Assembly (NCBI RefSeq): GCF_003003255.1
Contig: NZ_PVTD01000003.1
Span: 310,001-374,000 of the forward strand
Reading direction: 5' to 3'
DNA: 64,000 nucleotides
From: Aliiruegeria haliotis
GTDB lineage: Bacteria > Pseudomonadota > Alphaproteobacteria > Rhodobacterales > Rhodobacteraceae
Within the stretch, counting starts at the first letter, position 1. Every line of letters begins with the position of its first letter. The translations under genes and the position numbers were made by a program. Below the pieces are notes generated by a model, which was not told the DNA's origin, made no database searches, and was given only the letters and a program-made list of their open reading frames with translations. Shown here piece by piece: positions 52,180 through 61,962 of this stretch.

Positions 52180-52895
52180 TTGGAATGCCGGAGCCATCGG
52201 ATGTCGAGGCCCACCTGCTGATTGTCGATGACGACGAACGCATCCGCAGCCTTCTGCAGAAGTTCCTGATCCGGAACGGGTTTCTGGTCAGCGCCGCACG
52301 TGATGCGGCACATGCGCGCCGATTGCTGTCGGGATTGGAGTTCGACCTCGTCGTGCTCGATGTGATGATGCCGGGCGAGGACGGGATCAGCCTGACCCGG
52401 TCGCTTCGGGCGGATATGCCGACCCCCATTCTTCTGTTGACCGCCCGGGGCGAGACAGCCGACCGGATCGAGGGACTTGAGGCGGGGGCTGACGACTACC
52501 TTGCCAAGCCATTCGAGCCGAAGGAATTGCTGCTGCGGATCAATGCGATCCTGCGCCGGATGCCGTCCGAGGAGAACGTCGACACCGGACCGAAGGTGCT
52601 CACGCTTGGCCCTGTGCGGTACGACGTCGAGAAGGGCGAGATGTGGCGCGGCGAGGAAGCGGTTCGTTTGACGGCGACAGAAGCGCAATTGATGCGGATC
52701 TTCGCGACCCATGCCGGAGATCCCGTCAGCCGTAGCCAGTTGGTGGAGGAGCTTGGCCGCGACGGCGGACAGGCGCAGGAACGGGCTGTGGACGTGCAGA
52801 TCACCCGGCTTCGGCGCAAGATCGAAAGCGATCCGCGTCAGCCACGCTACCTGCAGACGGTTCGCGGCGCTGGGTATATGCTGGCCCCCGAATGA
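52176..52895 (+). CDS. petR: OmpR-family response regulator PetR
   Basis: 239 residues. The receiver domain has Asp18-Asp19-Asp20, the phosphoacceptor Asp62 (VVLDVMMPGEDG) and Lys111 (LAKPF). The C-terminal winged helix is typical (LTATEAQLMRIFATHAGDPVSR, then RAVDVQITRLRRKIE and LQTVRGAGYML). No sensor kinase gene is adjacent, as for the known orphan PetR. It is co-translated with petP via ATGA. Confidence 0.88.
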   Translation: MIGMPEPSDVEAHLLIVDDDERIRSLLQKFLIRNGFLVSAARDAAHARRLLSGLEFDLVVLDVMMPGEDGISLTRSLRADMPTPILLLTARGETADRIEGLEAGADDYLAKPFEPKELLLRINAILRRMPSEENVDTGPKVLTLGPVRYDVEKGEMWRGEEAVRLTATEAQLMRIFATHAGDPVSRSQLVEELGRDGGQAQERAVDVQITRLRRKIESDPRQPRYLQTVRGAGYMLAPE

Positions 52896-52986
52896 CCGCG
52901 CCGCGCCCCAAGAGGGAGCAGGACCGCGATCCGGCCCGCCCGCAAGTGGAGGGCTCAGGAGCCATGAAGAAGGAGGGCATCCGCCC

Positions 52987-53922
52987 ATGAGCACGGCGCT
53001 ATTCACCCATCCCTCCTGCCTCGGGCACGAGACACCGCCCGGTCACCCCGAATGCGCGGACAGGTTGCGGGTGATCCTTGCCGCACTTGATGATCCCGCC
53101 TTCGGGGCGCTGGATCGGCGAGTGGCGCCTTTGGGCGAGCGCGAAGACGTCTTGCGGGTGCATCCCGAAGCCCACGTTGCGGCCATCGAGGCCGCCGTAC
53201 CGGCGGATGGCTGGGTCTCCCTCGATGCCGACACGCATGTGATGGCCAAATCGCTTGACGCGGCATGGCGAGGTGTCGGGGCAGTGACCGCGGCCGTGGA
53301 TGCGGTTGTGGCAGGCGAGGTGCGAAACGCCTTCTGTGCCATTCGTCCACCCGGACATCATGCGGAGACATCGACTCCGATGGGGTTCTGCCTGTTCGGC
53401 AACATCTCGATCGCGGCAAAGCGTGCCCTGGATCACCACGGCCTGTCCCGTGTCGCCATCGTCGATTTCGACGTTCATCACGGCAATGGCACGCAGGACC
53501 TTTTGTGGAACGAAGCGCGGGTCCTTTTTGCCTCGACCCACCAGATGCCGCTCTACCCCGGCAGCGGGGAACGGCACGAAACAGGAGCCCACGACAACAT
53601 CATGAACGTGCCGTTGCCGCCCAGTGCCGATGGTGCGGCCTTCCGCACGGCGATGGAGGGGCTGGTGCTGCCCGCGCTTGAGGATTTCAGGCCGGAACTG
53701 GTGCTGATATCTGCCGGGTTCGATGCCCACAGCTCCGACCCGCTGGCACAGCTCAACCTGGAGGTCGAGGATTTCGTGTGGGCGACACGGGCTCTGTGTG
53801 AGCTGGCCGACCGGCATTGCGGGGGGCGCGTGGTCTCGACTCTCGAAGGTGGCTATGATCTGGAGGCACTTGCCGCCAGCGTCGCGGCGCATGTGAAGGT
53901 TCTGATGGAGCAGGGCGGATGA
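52987..53922 (+). CDS. Histone deacetylase-family (acetylpolyamine amidohydrolase-like) hydrolase
   Basis: 311 residues. The HDAC-superfamily fold is clear: ETPPGHPECADRL, the catalytic His pair in IRPPGHHAE, zinc ligands in VDFDVHHGNGTQD and AGFDAHSSDPLAQ, and the C-terminal LEGGYDLEALA. Bacterial members remove acetyl groups from polyamines or other small molecules. ATG 52987 is the family start. It overlaps xseB by four bases and heads an operon through dxs. Confidence 0.9.
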   Translation: MSTALFTHPSCLGHETPPGHPECADRLRVILAALDDPAFGALDRRVAPLGEREDVLRVHPEAHVAAIEAAVPADGWVSLDADTHVMAKSLDAAWRGVGAVTAAVDAVVAGEVRNAFCAIRPPGHHAETSTPMGFCLFGNISIAAKRALDHHGLSRVAIVDFDVHHGNGTQDLLWNEARVLFASTHQMPLYPGSGERHETGAHDNIMNVPLPPSADGAAFRTAMEGLVLPALEDFRPELVLISAGFDAHSSDPLAQLNLEVEDFVWATRALCELADRHCGGRVVSTLEGGYDLEALAASVAAHVKVLMEQGG

Positions 53923-54158
53923 ATGACACTCCCGTCGAGAAAATGAGCTTCGAGCAGGCGATGGCCGAGCTTGAACAGGTGGTGAACCGGCTGGAGAACG
54001 GCGACGTACCGCTTGAGGAATCGATCACGCTCTACGAGCGCGGCGCCAGCCTGAAGGCCCGCTGCGAGGAGCAGTTGAAAGCCGCCGAGGAGAAGGTCGC
54101 GAAGATCACCCAGGCCGCGGACGGCACCCCAACCGGAACGGCGCCGCTGGACGAATGA
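53919..54158 (+). CDS. xseB: Exonuclease VII small subunit
   Basis: 79 residues, normal for XseB. The conserved core is MSFEQAMAELEQVVNRLENG, then VPLEESITLYERGASL and CEEQLKAAEEKV. It pairs with XseA, not in this window, to degrade single-stranded DNA. Its start and stop overlap both neighbours by four bases, so translation is coupled. Confidence 0.95.
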   Translation: MNDTPVEKMSFEQAMAELEQVVNRLENGDVPLEESITLYERGASLKARCEEQLKAAEEKVAKITQAADGTPTGTAPLDE

Positions 54159-55027
54159 CATTCCCGCAGACGTTGACGGAAGCGTCGGGGCAGGTTCAGG
54201 CCTTCCTCGCGAGGGAGCTTTCGGGCTATCCCGATCAGCCGGTGATCGAGGCGATGCGCTATGCGACCACCGGTGGCAAAGGCCTGCGAGGTTTTCTTGT
54301 GCTGGAAGGTGCCGCGCTGCACGGGGTCGCGCCCGGCGCCGCCATCTATGCGGCCGCAGCGGTGGAAGCCGTGCACGCCTATTCGCTGGTTCATGACGAC
54401 TTGCCGGCGATGGACAACGACGACCTGCGGCGTGGCCAGCCGACGGTGCATGTCAAATGGGATGACGCGACCGCGATCCTCTCCGGGGATGCGCTTCAGA
54501 CGCTCGCCTTCGACTTTTTGGCACGGCCCGAATGCTCGCCGGAACCGGAAGTGCGGCTTGCCCTGATCTCCGATCTGGCGCTGGCATCTGGCGCGAAGGG
54601 GATGGTGCTCGGCCAGGCGCAGGACATCGCTGCCGAAACGGCGGCCCAACCGCTGGATCTGCCCCGGATCACCGAGTTGCAGGCCAACAAGACCGGTGCT
54701 TTGATCCGCTGGTCGGCCACCGCCGGAGCCCTCCTTGGTCAGGCAGATCCCGCGCCGCTGCGGGCATATGCGACGGCACTTGGCCTTGCCTTTCAGATCG
54801 CGGACGACATCCTCGACGTGGAGGGCGATGCGGCACTGGCCGGCAAGCGCCTGCGCAAAGACGAAGAGGCGGGCAAGGCGACCTTCGTCTCCCTGCTGGG
54901 GCTGGACGGCGCCAAGTCGCGCGCCCGGGGACTGGTGGAGGAGGCCGAAGCGGCGCTATCAGGATATGGTGCGGCAGCGGAGAACTTGCGGGCAGCCGCC
55001 CGTTTCGTTATCGCCCGCAAGAAATAG
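54155..55027 (+). CDS. ispA: Geranyl/farnesyl diphosphate synthase
   Basis: 290 residues. The first Asp-rich motif D81-D82-L-P-A-M-D87 follows the chain-length region (EAVHAYSLVH), and the second is DDILD (about 216-220). GKGLRGFLVLEGA carries the substrate-binding Lys-Arg. It condenses IPP with DMAPP/GPP to make farnesyl diphosphate for quinones, carotenoids and undecaprenyl phosphate. It overlaps xseB and precedes dxs by 54 nt. Confidence 0.94.
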   Translation: MTFPQTLTEASGQVQAFLARELSGYPDQPVIEAMRYATTGGKGLRGFLVLEGAALHGVAPGAAIYAAAAVEAVHAYSLVHDDLPAMDNDDLRRGQPTVHVKWDDATAILSGDALQTLAFDFLARPECSPEPEVRLALISDLALASGAKGMVLGQAQDIAAETAAQPLDLPRITELQANKTGALIRWSATAGALLGQADPAPLRAYATALGLAFQIADDILDVEGDAALAGKRLRKDEEAGKATFVSLLGLDGAKSRARGLVEEAEAALSGYGAAAENLRAAARFVIARKK

Positions 55028-55031
55028 GAGG

Positions 55032-55054
55032 CCCCGCGTCGCGCGAACGCGGGG
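55032..55054 (+). other. Hairpin between ispA and dxs
   Basis: CCCCGCGT (55032-55039) and ACGCGGGG (55047-55054) form a perfect eight-pair stem with a seven-base loop, 27 bases before the dxs start. No T run follows, so it probably modulates translation or stability rather than ending transcription. Confidence 0.4.
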
Positions 55055-55081
55055 AAGCCACGGCCGTTGGAGGGCCGAGCA

Positions 55082-57007
55082 ATGGTGAAACCGATTACCC
55101 CACTGCTGGACCGGGTCGACACCCCGGCAGATCTCAAGCACCTGTCCGACGAAGACCTCGCGCAGTTGGCCGACGAAGTGCGCGCCGAAACGATCTCGGC
55201 GGTGAGCGAGACCGGCGGGCACCTGGGGGCGGGGCTTGGGGTGGTTGAACTGACGGTAGCCCTGCACGCCGTCTTCGACACGCCGCGCGACAAGCTGATC
55301 TGGGACGTCTCCCACCAGTGCTACCCGCACAAGATCCTCACCGGACGTCGCGACCGCATCCGGACACTGCGCCAGAAGGATGGCCTGTCGGGCTTCACCA
55401 AGCGCAGCGAGTCGGCCTATGACCCGTTCGGCGCGGCGCATTCTTCGACCTCGATCTCCGCCGCCCTCGGTTTCGCGACCGCCCGCGAACTTGGCGGCAC
55501 CACCGAGGTCGGCCTTGGGGACGCCATCGCCGTCATCGGCGACGGATCCATGAGCGCCGGCATGGCCTATGAGGCGATGAACAACGCCGGCCACTTGGGC
55601 AAGCGGTTGATCGTGATCCTGAACGACAACGAGATGTCCATCGCGCCCCCGGTCGGGGCAATGTCGTCCTACCTGTCGCGGCTCTATGCCGGAGCACCGT
55701 TCCAGGATCTGAAAGCCGCCGCGAAAGGTGCACTGAGCTTCCTCCCCGAGCCGTTCTACGAAGGCGCCAGACGCGCCAAGGAGATGGTCAAGCACGCCAC
55801 CATCGGCGGCACGCTCTTCGAGGAGCTTGGCTTCGAATACGTCGGCCCGATCGACGGGCACGACATGGACATGCTCCTATCGGTTCTGCGGATGGTCAAG
55901 GCGCGGGCGAACGGCCCGATCATGATCCACGCGATCACGCGCAAGGGGAAGGGCTACGCCCCGGCCGAGGAGGCCATCGACAAGGGCCATGGCGTTGGCA
56001 AGTTCGACGTTGTAACCGGGGCGCAGAAGAAGGCGCAATCGAACGCGCCGAGCTATACCAAGGTCTTCGCCGAATCGCTGCTTCAGCACGCCGCCGAAGA
56101 TGACCGGATCACCGCGATCACGGCCGCAATGCCGGATGGGACGGGCCTCAATCTCTTCGCTGAACGCTACCCCAGCCGCTGTTTCGACGTTGGTATCGCC
56201 GAGCAACATGCGGTGACCTTTGCCGCCGGACAGGCGGCGGGTGGGCTCAAACCCTTCTGCGCGCTCTACTCGACCTTTCTGCAGCGCGGCTACGATCAGG
56301 TTGTGCATGATGTCGCGATCCAGCGTCTTCCCGTGCGGTTCCCGATCGACCGGGCGGGCCTCGTAGGGGCCGATGGCGCGACCCACGCAGGATCGTTCGA
56401 CATCGCGTTCCTTGCCAATCTTCCGGGCTTCGTGGTCATGGCAGCAGCGGATGAAAGCGAATTGAAACATATGGTTGCGACCGCCGTGGCCTATGACGAC
56501 GGGCCGATCGCCTTCCGTTTCCCACGTGGCGAGGGTGTTGGCGTCGAAATGCCGGAGCGCGGCGAGATTCTCCAGATCGGCCGTGGCCGGATCGTCCGCG
56601 AGGGCTCTCGTGTGGCCCTGCTGTCCTTCGGCACGAGATTGCAGGAGGTCGAGAAAGCCGCGGAGAACATGGCCCGTCGCGGGATCAACCCGACCGTTGC
56701 CGATGCCCGTTTTGCCAAGCCCCTCGACAAGGACCTGATCCTCGGGCTGGCGGCCGATCACGAGGCGCTGATTACCATCGAAGAGGGCGCCATCGGTGGC
56801 TTCGGCTCACATGTGGCGCAACTCCTGGCGGAAAAGGGCATTTTCGACAAAGGGTTGAAATACCGCTCCATGGTTCTGCCCGACACTTTCATCGATCAGG
56901 CGAGCCCCGCCGACATGTACAGGGTCGCGGGAATGAACGCAGAGGAGATCGAGGCCAGGGTTCTCGACACGCTCGGCATCGCCAGCATTGGCGCCGCAAC
57001 CGCCTGA
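55082..57007 (+). CDS. dxs: 1-deoxy-D-xylulose-5-phosphate synthase
   Basis: 641 residues, the normal length. It makes DXP from pyruvate and glyceraldehyde 3-phosphate, the first step of the MEP isoprenoid pathway, with thiamine diphosphate. Visible are [37 protein letters not shown], the TPP motif [13 protein letters not shown]...LNDNEMSI, the catalytic-Glu region [14 protein letters not shown], and [24 protein letters not shown] 55082 has GGAGGG upstream. It ends an operon that makes isoprenoid precursors with ispA. Confidence 0.96.
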   Translation: MVKPITPLLDRVDTPADLKHLSDEDLAQLADEVRAETISAVSETGGHLGAGLGVVELTVALHAVFDTPRDKLIWDVSHQCYPHKILTGRRDRIRTLRQKDGLSGFTKRSESAYDPFGAAHSSTSISAALGFATARELGGTTEVGLGDAIAVIGDGSMSAGMAYEAMNNAGHLGKRLIVILNDNEMSIAPPVGAMSSYLSRLYAGAPFQDLKAAAKGALSFLPEPFYEGARRAKEMVKHATIGGTLFEELGFEYVGPIDGHDMDMLLSVLRMVKARANGPIMIHAITRKGKGYAPAEEAIDKGHGVGKFDVVTGAQKKAQSNAPSYTKVFAESLLQHAAEDDRITAITAAMPDGTGLNLFAERYPSRCFDVGIAEQHAVTFAAGQAAGGLKPFCALYSTFLQRGYDQVVHDVAIQRLPVRFPIDRAGLVGADGATHAGSFDIAFLANLPGFVVMAAADESELKHMVATAVAYDDGPIAFRFPRGEGVGVEMPERGEILQIGRGRIVREGSRVALLSFGTRLQEVEKAAENMARRGINPTVADARFAKPLDKDLILGLAADHEALITIEEGAIGGFGSHVAQLLAEKGIFDKGLKYRSMVLPDTFIDQASPADMYRVAGMNAEEIEARVLDTLGIASIGAATA

Positions 57008-57096
57008 TCGCCAAGACCGGCCATCGCAATTGCATTGATGTCAGGCGACGTAGCTCCGGGCCCGGCGCCCCATCACCCCGTTCGTCAACCCGTAGG

Positions 57097-57726
57097 CTAG
57101 CGCACCGGGTCCAGCCGCGCCTTTGGCAGCGTGCAATCCTTGATGACGTCCCGCCCGCAGCGGCGCGGCTTCAGGTCCCGCGTGAGGCAGATCCGGGTCT
57201 CCATGATCCGGCCGGCGCGGCAGGTCACGGTAACCATATCTCGTTGCAGTTGCGGATTGGCCTCCAGCCAGGCGTCCTCGACAACCGACGCCGGCAACAC
57301 CACCGGCTCCTCCAGCTTGCGCAGTACCTCAGGGCGCTCCACGCTTTCAAAGGCCAACCGGGACAGCGCGTAGTAGTCGTCCGACGGCAGGCCGGAGCAG
57401 CGTCCGTGCTTCTTCCACTGGTACCACGCCAGGCCGGCGGACCCCATGATATCCGCCATGTCGGCGGTCTGCCCACGCGATGGGTTCCGCTCGGCGGTTG
57501 GGCAGAAACTGGGCCAGCCATCCTCGTATTGTGGCCAGAGACCGTGCAGCACCCACCCGAGGTCGAGCCCCGGATCGCATTGCTCCGCCTGCTTAGCATC
57601 CCCTTCGATGGCACAAAAATTCGGCGACCAGCTCAGCGCCATGACGTAGTAGTCGAACTCCCCGGCGGCTTCCCCATCCGCCATCGCGGCGCCTGCCAGT
57701 GCCGCCAACGCAACCATCCACCGCAT
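57097..57726 (-). CDS. RNase T2-family secreted ribonuclease
   Basis: 209 residues with AGGGAAG before ATG 57726. A signal peptide covers about residues 1-16 (MRWMVALAALAGAAMA). The CAS I motif LHGLWPQ and the CAS II region WYQWKKHGRCSG are present, as are WSPNFC and paired Cys for disulphides. The residue before Trp in CAS II, often Glu (EWxKHGxC), is Gln here. It probably degrades RNA in the periplasm for nutrient use. It is divergent from trcR. Confidence 0.85.
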   Translation of the reverse strand: MRWMVALAALAGAAMADGEAAGEFDYYVMALSWSPNFCAIEGDAKQAEQCDPGLDLGWVLHGLWPQYEDGWPSFCPTAERNPSRGQTADMADIMGSAGLAWYQWKKHGRCSGLPSDDYYALSRLAFESVERPEVLRKLEEPVVLPASVVEDAWLEANPQLQRDMVTVTCRAGRIMETRICLTRDLKPRRCGRDVIKDCTLPKARLDPVR

Positions 57727-57850
57727 TTTGACTTCCCTTTCCGCTCTTGCGGTCTTATATCCCCCCCAATCCCCGAAAACGAGGAAATGCGGCCCGCCAA
57801 CGGCTGCGGCCGTTTCCCGGCCACGGAAGAACTGTGCTAAGGAGTCAGAC

Positions 57851-58618
57851 ATGAACAAGCCGATCATGGCAAAAGCCACCGCCGTCTGGCTGGTCGACAA
57901 CACGACGATCAGCTTCAAGCAGATCGCCGATTTCTGTGGCCTGCACGAACTCGAGGTGCAGGGGATCGCCGATGGCGACGTCGCCGCCGGCGTCAAGGGC
58001 TTCGATCCCATCGCCAACAATCAACTGGTCCAGAGCGAGATCGACGAGGCCGAGAAGAACCCGCTTCACAAGTTGAAGCTGAAGTTCAATGCCGCGGCAC
58101 TTGGCGAGGAAAAACGCCGTGGCCCGCGCTACACGCCGCTCAGCAAGCGTCAGGACCGGCCCAACTCGATCCTCTGGCTGGTGAAGTTCCACCCCGAGCT
58201 GACCGACGGCCAGATTTCCAAGCTGGTAGGCACCACCAAGCCGACCATCCAGTCGATCCGCGAGCGGACGCACTGGAACATCGCCAACATGCAGCCCATC
58301 GACCCCGTCGCGCTTGGCCTGTGCAAGCAATCCGAACTCGACGCCGTGGTTCAGAAGGCCGCCGCCAAGAAGGCCGCCGATGGCGAGGTGATGAGCGACG
58401 ACGAACGCCGCAAGCTCGTCTCCACCGAGCAGTCGCTGGCTGCCGATCCGGAACCGAAGATCCCGACCGCGATCTCCGGGCTGGAGACCTTCACGCTCGG
58501 CGGTGACCCGCGTGGCGACGAGGCAGAGGACAGCAACGAGCCAATTCTCGACGCAGACAGCTTCTTCAACCTGCCCGACAATGACGACGAGGACGAGGAC
58601 GACGACAAGCAGCCCTGA
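57851..58618 (+). CDS. trcR: Cell-cycle transcriptional regulator TrcR (DUF1013)
   Basis: 255 residues from ATG 57851 with AGGAG upstream. The conserved alphaproteobacterial text is MAKATAVWLVDNTTISFKQI, FKFNAAAL-type KLKFNAAALGEEKRRGPRYTPLSKRQDRP and HPELTDGQISKLVGTTKPTI, which includes a helix-turn-helix. The C terminus ends in a strongly acidic run (DNDDEDEDDDKQP). TrcR has been linked to cell-cycle control with CtrA-pathway genes in Caulobacter. Confidence 0.92.
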   Translation: MNKPIMAKATAVWLVDNTTISFKQIADFCGLHELEVQGIADGDVAAGVKGFDPIANNQLVQSEIDEAEKNPLHKLKLKFNAAALGEEKRRGPRYTPLSKRQDRPNSILWLVKFHPELTDGQISKLVGTTKPTIQSIRERTHWNIANMQPIDPVALGLCKQSELDAVVQKAAAKKAADGEVMSDDERRKLVSTEQSLAADPEPKIPTAISGLETFTLGGDPRGDEAEDSNEPILDADSFFNLPDNDDEDEDDDKQP

Positions 58619-58670
58619 TCCGTTGCAGCGCGCCGTTCCATCGGCGCGCGGTTGATCCCCCGGAAGGATC

Positions 58671-60245
58671 ATGCAACTTCTGGAACGTGTCGGGCTCGGG
58701 ATGCCCGGGCGGTACAGTATCGGAGCCACGGACATGGCGCATCTCGGCGACGTCTCGCCCCTGGGCCGTGCCCACCGAACCTGGCTTGCGCTCTGCACCT
58801 GGGCATTGTTCGTGGCAACGATCCCGATGCCGCTGCTCTACCATTCCAACCAGAACACCAAGTTCCTGCACGGACTTGCGCAGGCGTGGCCGGAACGGCT
58901 CGGGGCGGACTGGACCGCCGGCACCGTCGACGGGCTGCCGGCCTTCACCCATCTGGTCTACCTGATTGCCGAATACGGAGACCCGGTGCTGTTCTACGCG
59001 CTGGAAGTGCTGATGCTGGGCATCATGTGCCTGTCTCTCCTGGCGCTCGCCCGGCTCGTCGGCCGGGGTTCCGGACAAGGGCTCGCCTTCACGCTGATCA
59101 CCGGCAGCCTGCTCGTGATCTTCGTACACGACTGGCAGGACGACAACCTTCGTGGCGTTGCCGGTCAATACCTGACCCATGGCTACCTCCAGCCGGCAGA
59201 GTTCGGGATCCTCTTCCTGCCAGCCTTCCTGCTGGCCCAGCGCGGGCACCCGGCGGGATTGCTTCTTGCCGCAATCCCGGCGGCGTTTCACCCGGCCTAC
59301 ATTGCCTACTCGGGGGCCATGCTGGCCGTATTCCTTGTTCACCGTTGGCGCGACGGGCTGGGCATCCCCAAGATGGTAACACTGGCGGCACTGGCACTTC
59401 TGATCCTGCCACCGCTCGATCTCTCGATTCGCTTCGCACCGACCGATCCCGTGACCTTTGCCAAGGCCAACGAGATCCTCGCCTTCGAGCGCATCCCGCA
59501 TCATTCCGACCCCTCCCACTGGTTCGACTTCGCCGCCTTTCGCAAACTCCTGGTCGCGGTCCTCGCCATCGCGGTCGCACCGCGCGGGCCGCTGCAGAGC
59601 GGGCTGATCGTCTTGCTGGTGATCGCCGCGGGCGGCACCGCCGTGGTCTGGCTTACGCGCAGCGCGGAACTGGCCCTTGTGGCACCATGGCGGGCGTCCG
59701 TCATCATCGCTCCGGTCTCTGTGGCGATCCTGTCTGGCTGGGTCGTCGACAGGGTTCTGCGCGTCCTCCCCACACGGCGGGGGCAACTGGTCGCCACCCT
59801 GCCCTTTCTTGGATACGCTCTTTTCGCGGCAACGGACGGGGCGGGCGACAAGCTCAGGCTGGTGCGCACCAGCCAGCCCGCGAACTACGTCGCCTTCGCC
59901 CGCGACAGTTTCAAACCCGGTGACAGCTATCTCGCATCACCCGCGCACAGCAGTTTCCGGCTGGACGCGCTCGTGCCCCACTACGTAACCTGGAAAACCC
60001 ACCCCTACCTGGACACCGAAGTTCTGGCCTGGCGGCGGCGCGTCGAACTGGCCGATGCCGTCTTCGGCGCGAGCGAGGCCGGATCGGCAGAGGTCCCCTT
60101 CGATTGCGGTGCGCTGGATCGCCTGATGGCTGAAACCCCAGTGACCCACCTGATGATCCGGAACGCCGCGACCGCAGAGTACGCGACTTGCGACCGGTTG
60201 GAGTTGCTGCACGCATCCGACGGCTGGATCTACCGCGTCCACTGA
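58671..60245 (+). CDS. Multi-span membrane protein of unknown function (DUF6798-like)
   Basis: 524 residues with about nine membrane segments: a first at 37-57, a cluster at 107-255, more in the middle, and a C-terminal soluble part of about 130 residues (SSFRLDALVPHYVTWKTHP, then MIRNAATAEYATCDR). The arrangement resembles integral-membrane glycosyltransferase-like proteins, and I tentatively connect it to DUF6798. The start at ATG 58671 follows GGAAGG closely; ATG 58734, with GGAG eight bases upstream, is an equally good alternative. No specific activity is assigned. Confidence 0.72.
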   Translation: MQLLERVGLGMPGRYSIGATDMAHLGDVSPLGRAHRTWLALCTWALFVATIPMPLLYHSNQNTKFLHGLAQAWPERLGADWTAGTVDGLPAFTHLVYLIAEYGDPVLFYALEVLMLGIMCLSLLALARLVGRGSGQGLAFTLITGSLLVIFVHDWQDDNLRGVAGQYLTHGYLQPAEFGILFLPAFLLAQRGHPAGLLLAAIPAAFHPAYIAYSGAMLAVFLVHRWRDGLGIPKMVTLAALALLILPPLDLSIRFAPTDPVTFAKANEILAFERIPHHSDPSHWFDFAAFRKLLVAVLAIAVAPRGPLQSGLIVLLVIAAGGTAVVWLTRSAELALVAPWRASVIIAPVSVAILSGWVVDRVLRVLPTRRGQLVATLPFLGYALFAATDGAGDKLRLVRTSQPANYVAFARDSFKPGDSYLASPAHSSFRLDALVPHYVTWKTHPYLDTEVLAWRRRVELADAVFGASEAGSAEVPFDCGALDRLMAETPVTHLMIRNAATAEYATCDRLELLHASDGWIYRVH

Positions 60246-60306
60246 GCACATTGATTGCCCCCGGGGCGCCGCCTAGCGTCGTGCCAGACCGATCCCGGAG
60301 CCATAC

Positions 60307-60867
60307 ATGCGGACCCTCTTCCTTTTGCTTCTGCCCCTGGCAGGCCAGCCCGCCTTCGCGGACGACATCTGCCATGACCTCTGGTTCACCCGGAACCTGA
60401 TCTTCGATCGAGCAGGCTATTGCTTCGGCTCCGACCTCGGGAAGGCGGTGTTCGACAATTCCGATTGCTCCACCGGCTCTCCGCAACTCGAAACGGCGGA
60501 TGCCACCCGCGTCGCCCGTGTGAAGGAAATGGAGAGCTTCCTTGAGTGCAGCGTGGACACGAAGTCCACGTGGCTCGACCTTGCGGATATCGAACAGCGC
60601 GCCCGATTCCTGACGCTTCCGGTCCGAGGCGATGGCGAGAGCGGTTGCATGGGCTGGCGCGGTGGCGTGTTGCAGCTTCATCAGGGAAAGCGGTTCGATA
60701 CGCCCGTCACCGGCCGGATCGTTCCCGGCGATCACATCGGGTTCAGCTACATGCCCGAGGGCAACTGGGAGTTCGTGATCGTGCGGCGCCCCTCCACGGG
60801 GGAGGCGTTCATGGGTTGGTCGCAAGTGCCCTATTCAGAGGATGGCTGCGATCAGTGGGCCGGGTGA
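60307..60867 (+). CDS. Exported DUF4453-type protein
   Basis: 186 residues. A signal peptide (MRTLFLLLLPLAGQPAFA) is followed by DDICHDLWFTRNLIFDRAGYCFGSDLGKAVFDN, a YARHG-like segment common in Rhodobacterales DUF4453 proteins. Six or more Cys in the mature part (ICHDL, GYCFGS, NSDCS, LECSV, SGCMG, DGCDQ) would form disulphides in the periplasm. Function unknown. The stop is six bases from the end of the convergent recR gene. Confidence 0.75.
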   Translation: MRTLFLLLLPLAGQPAFADDICHDLWFTRNLIFDRAGYCFGSDLGKAVFDNSDCSTGSPQLETADATRVARVKEMESFLECSVDTKSTWLDLADIEQRARFLTLPVRGDGESGCMGWRGGVLQLHQGKRFDTPVTGRIVPGDHIGFSYMPEGNWEFVIVRRPSTGEAFMGWSQVPYSEDGCDQWAG

Positions 60868-60873
60868 GGCCGT

Positions 60874-61473
60874 TCACATCGCCTTGCGCGCGCGCAAGGC
60901 GGCGGTGATCGTTCCGTCGTCGAGATAGTCAAGCTCACCCCCGATCGGCACGCCCTGCGCCAGCGAAGTCACCGCGATTCCCAGCGGCTCCAGTTGCTCG
61001 GCGATGTAGTGAGCCGTGGTCTGACCGTCGACCGTCGCGTTCAGCGCGAGGATCACTTCGCTGACCTCTTCTTCCTGCACCCGGGCGACGAGATGCGGGA
61101 TGCGCAACTCATCCGGTCCGACGGCATCAAGCGCCGAAAGCGTGCCTCCCAACACGTGGTATCGGCCCTTGAACACTGCAGCCCGTTCCATCGCCCACAG
61201 GTCGGCCACATCCTCGACAACGCAGATTTCGCCGATGGCACGTTTCTCCGCGGTGCAGATCTCGCAGATCTCGGTCGTGCCGACGTTGCCGCAGGTGATG
61301 CACTCGCGCGCGGAGACCGCGACCGACTGCATCGCATCCGCCAGCGGGATCAGCAACTGACCACGCTTCTTGATGAGTTGCAGCACCGCGCGCCGGGCCG
61401 ACCGCGGCCCGAGGCCGGGAAGGCGGGCCATCAGGTCGATCAGGTCCTCGATATCGCGCGGTGCCCGGGTCAT
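60874..61473 (-). CDS. recR: Recombination mediator RecR
   Basis: 199 residues, typical. The helix-hairpin-helix [16 protein letters not shown], the zinc-finger Cys motif [16 protein letters not shown], and the Toprim region [29 protein letters not shown] are all intact. With RecO it loads RecA at single-stranded gaps. It is the last gene of the dnaX-ybaB-recR unit; three bases separate it from ybaB. Confidence 0.96.
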   Translation of the reverse strand: MTRAPRDIEDLIDLMARLPGLGPRSARRAVLQLIKKRGQLLIPLADAMQSVAVSARECITCGNVGTTEICEICTAEKRAIGEICVVEDVADLWAMERAAVFKGRYHVLGGTLSALDAVGPDELRIPHLVARVQEEEVSEVILALNATVDGQTTAHYIAEQLEPLGIAVTSLAQGVPIGGELDYLDDGTITAALRARKAM

Positions 61474-61476
61474 GGC

Positions 61477-61824
61477 TTACATGTCGGGGATGTTCATGCC
61501 CGCGGGCAGGCCCATCTCTGCGGTGAGCTTTTCCATCTCTTCCTTGGACTTGTCCTGCGCCTTGCCCTGCGCGTCCTTGATCGCGGCGAGGATCAGATCC
61601 TCCACGACTTCTTTCTCGTCGGCGTTAAAGATGGAGGGGTCGATGTCGAGCCCGGTCAGTTCACCCTTGGCGGTGCAACGTGCCTTCACCAGACCGGCGC
61701 CGCTCTCGCCAATGACAACCGTGTTCTCCAGGTCGGACTGGAGCGCGGCCATCTTGTTCTGCATGTCCTGCGCGGCCTTCATCATCTTGGCCATGTCGCC
61801 GAGACCGCCGAGTCCTTTCAGCAT
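61477..61824 (-). CDS. YbaB/EbfC-family nucleoid-associated protein
   Basis: 115 residues from ATG 61824 (AAAGGA upstream). The signature MAKMMKAAQDMQNKMAALQ is followed by VVIGESGAGLVKARCTAKGEL and DEKEVVEDLILAAIKDAQGKA, the YbaB fold of a DNA-binding dimer. It lies between dnaX and recR, the conserved arrangement in many bacteria. Confidence 0.94.
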   Translation of the reverse strand: MLKGLGGLGDMAKMMKAAQDMQNKMAALQSDLENTVVIGESGAGLVKARCTAKGELTGLDIDPSIFNADEKEVVEDLILAAIKDAQGKAQDKSKEEMEKLTAEMGLPAGMNIPDM

Positions 61825-61962
61825 GTCGTGTCCTTTCGGTTCCTGTACCGGCACGCGTCGTTTGGGCGGCCCGGTGTTTCATGTTCTGACTGCCATATGG
61901 GACATGTCGCGCCCGGCGGCAATGTCGGGCTGGCAGCAACCCGCTTTACGACAGCCGGTTCG

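Noticed and set aside
55032-55054. Terminator between ispA and dxs
   Set aside because: The stem is good but lacks a T run and lies 27 bases before a gene that normally continues the operon.
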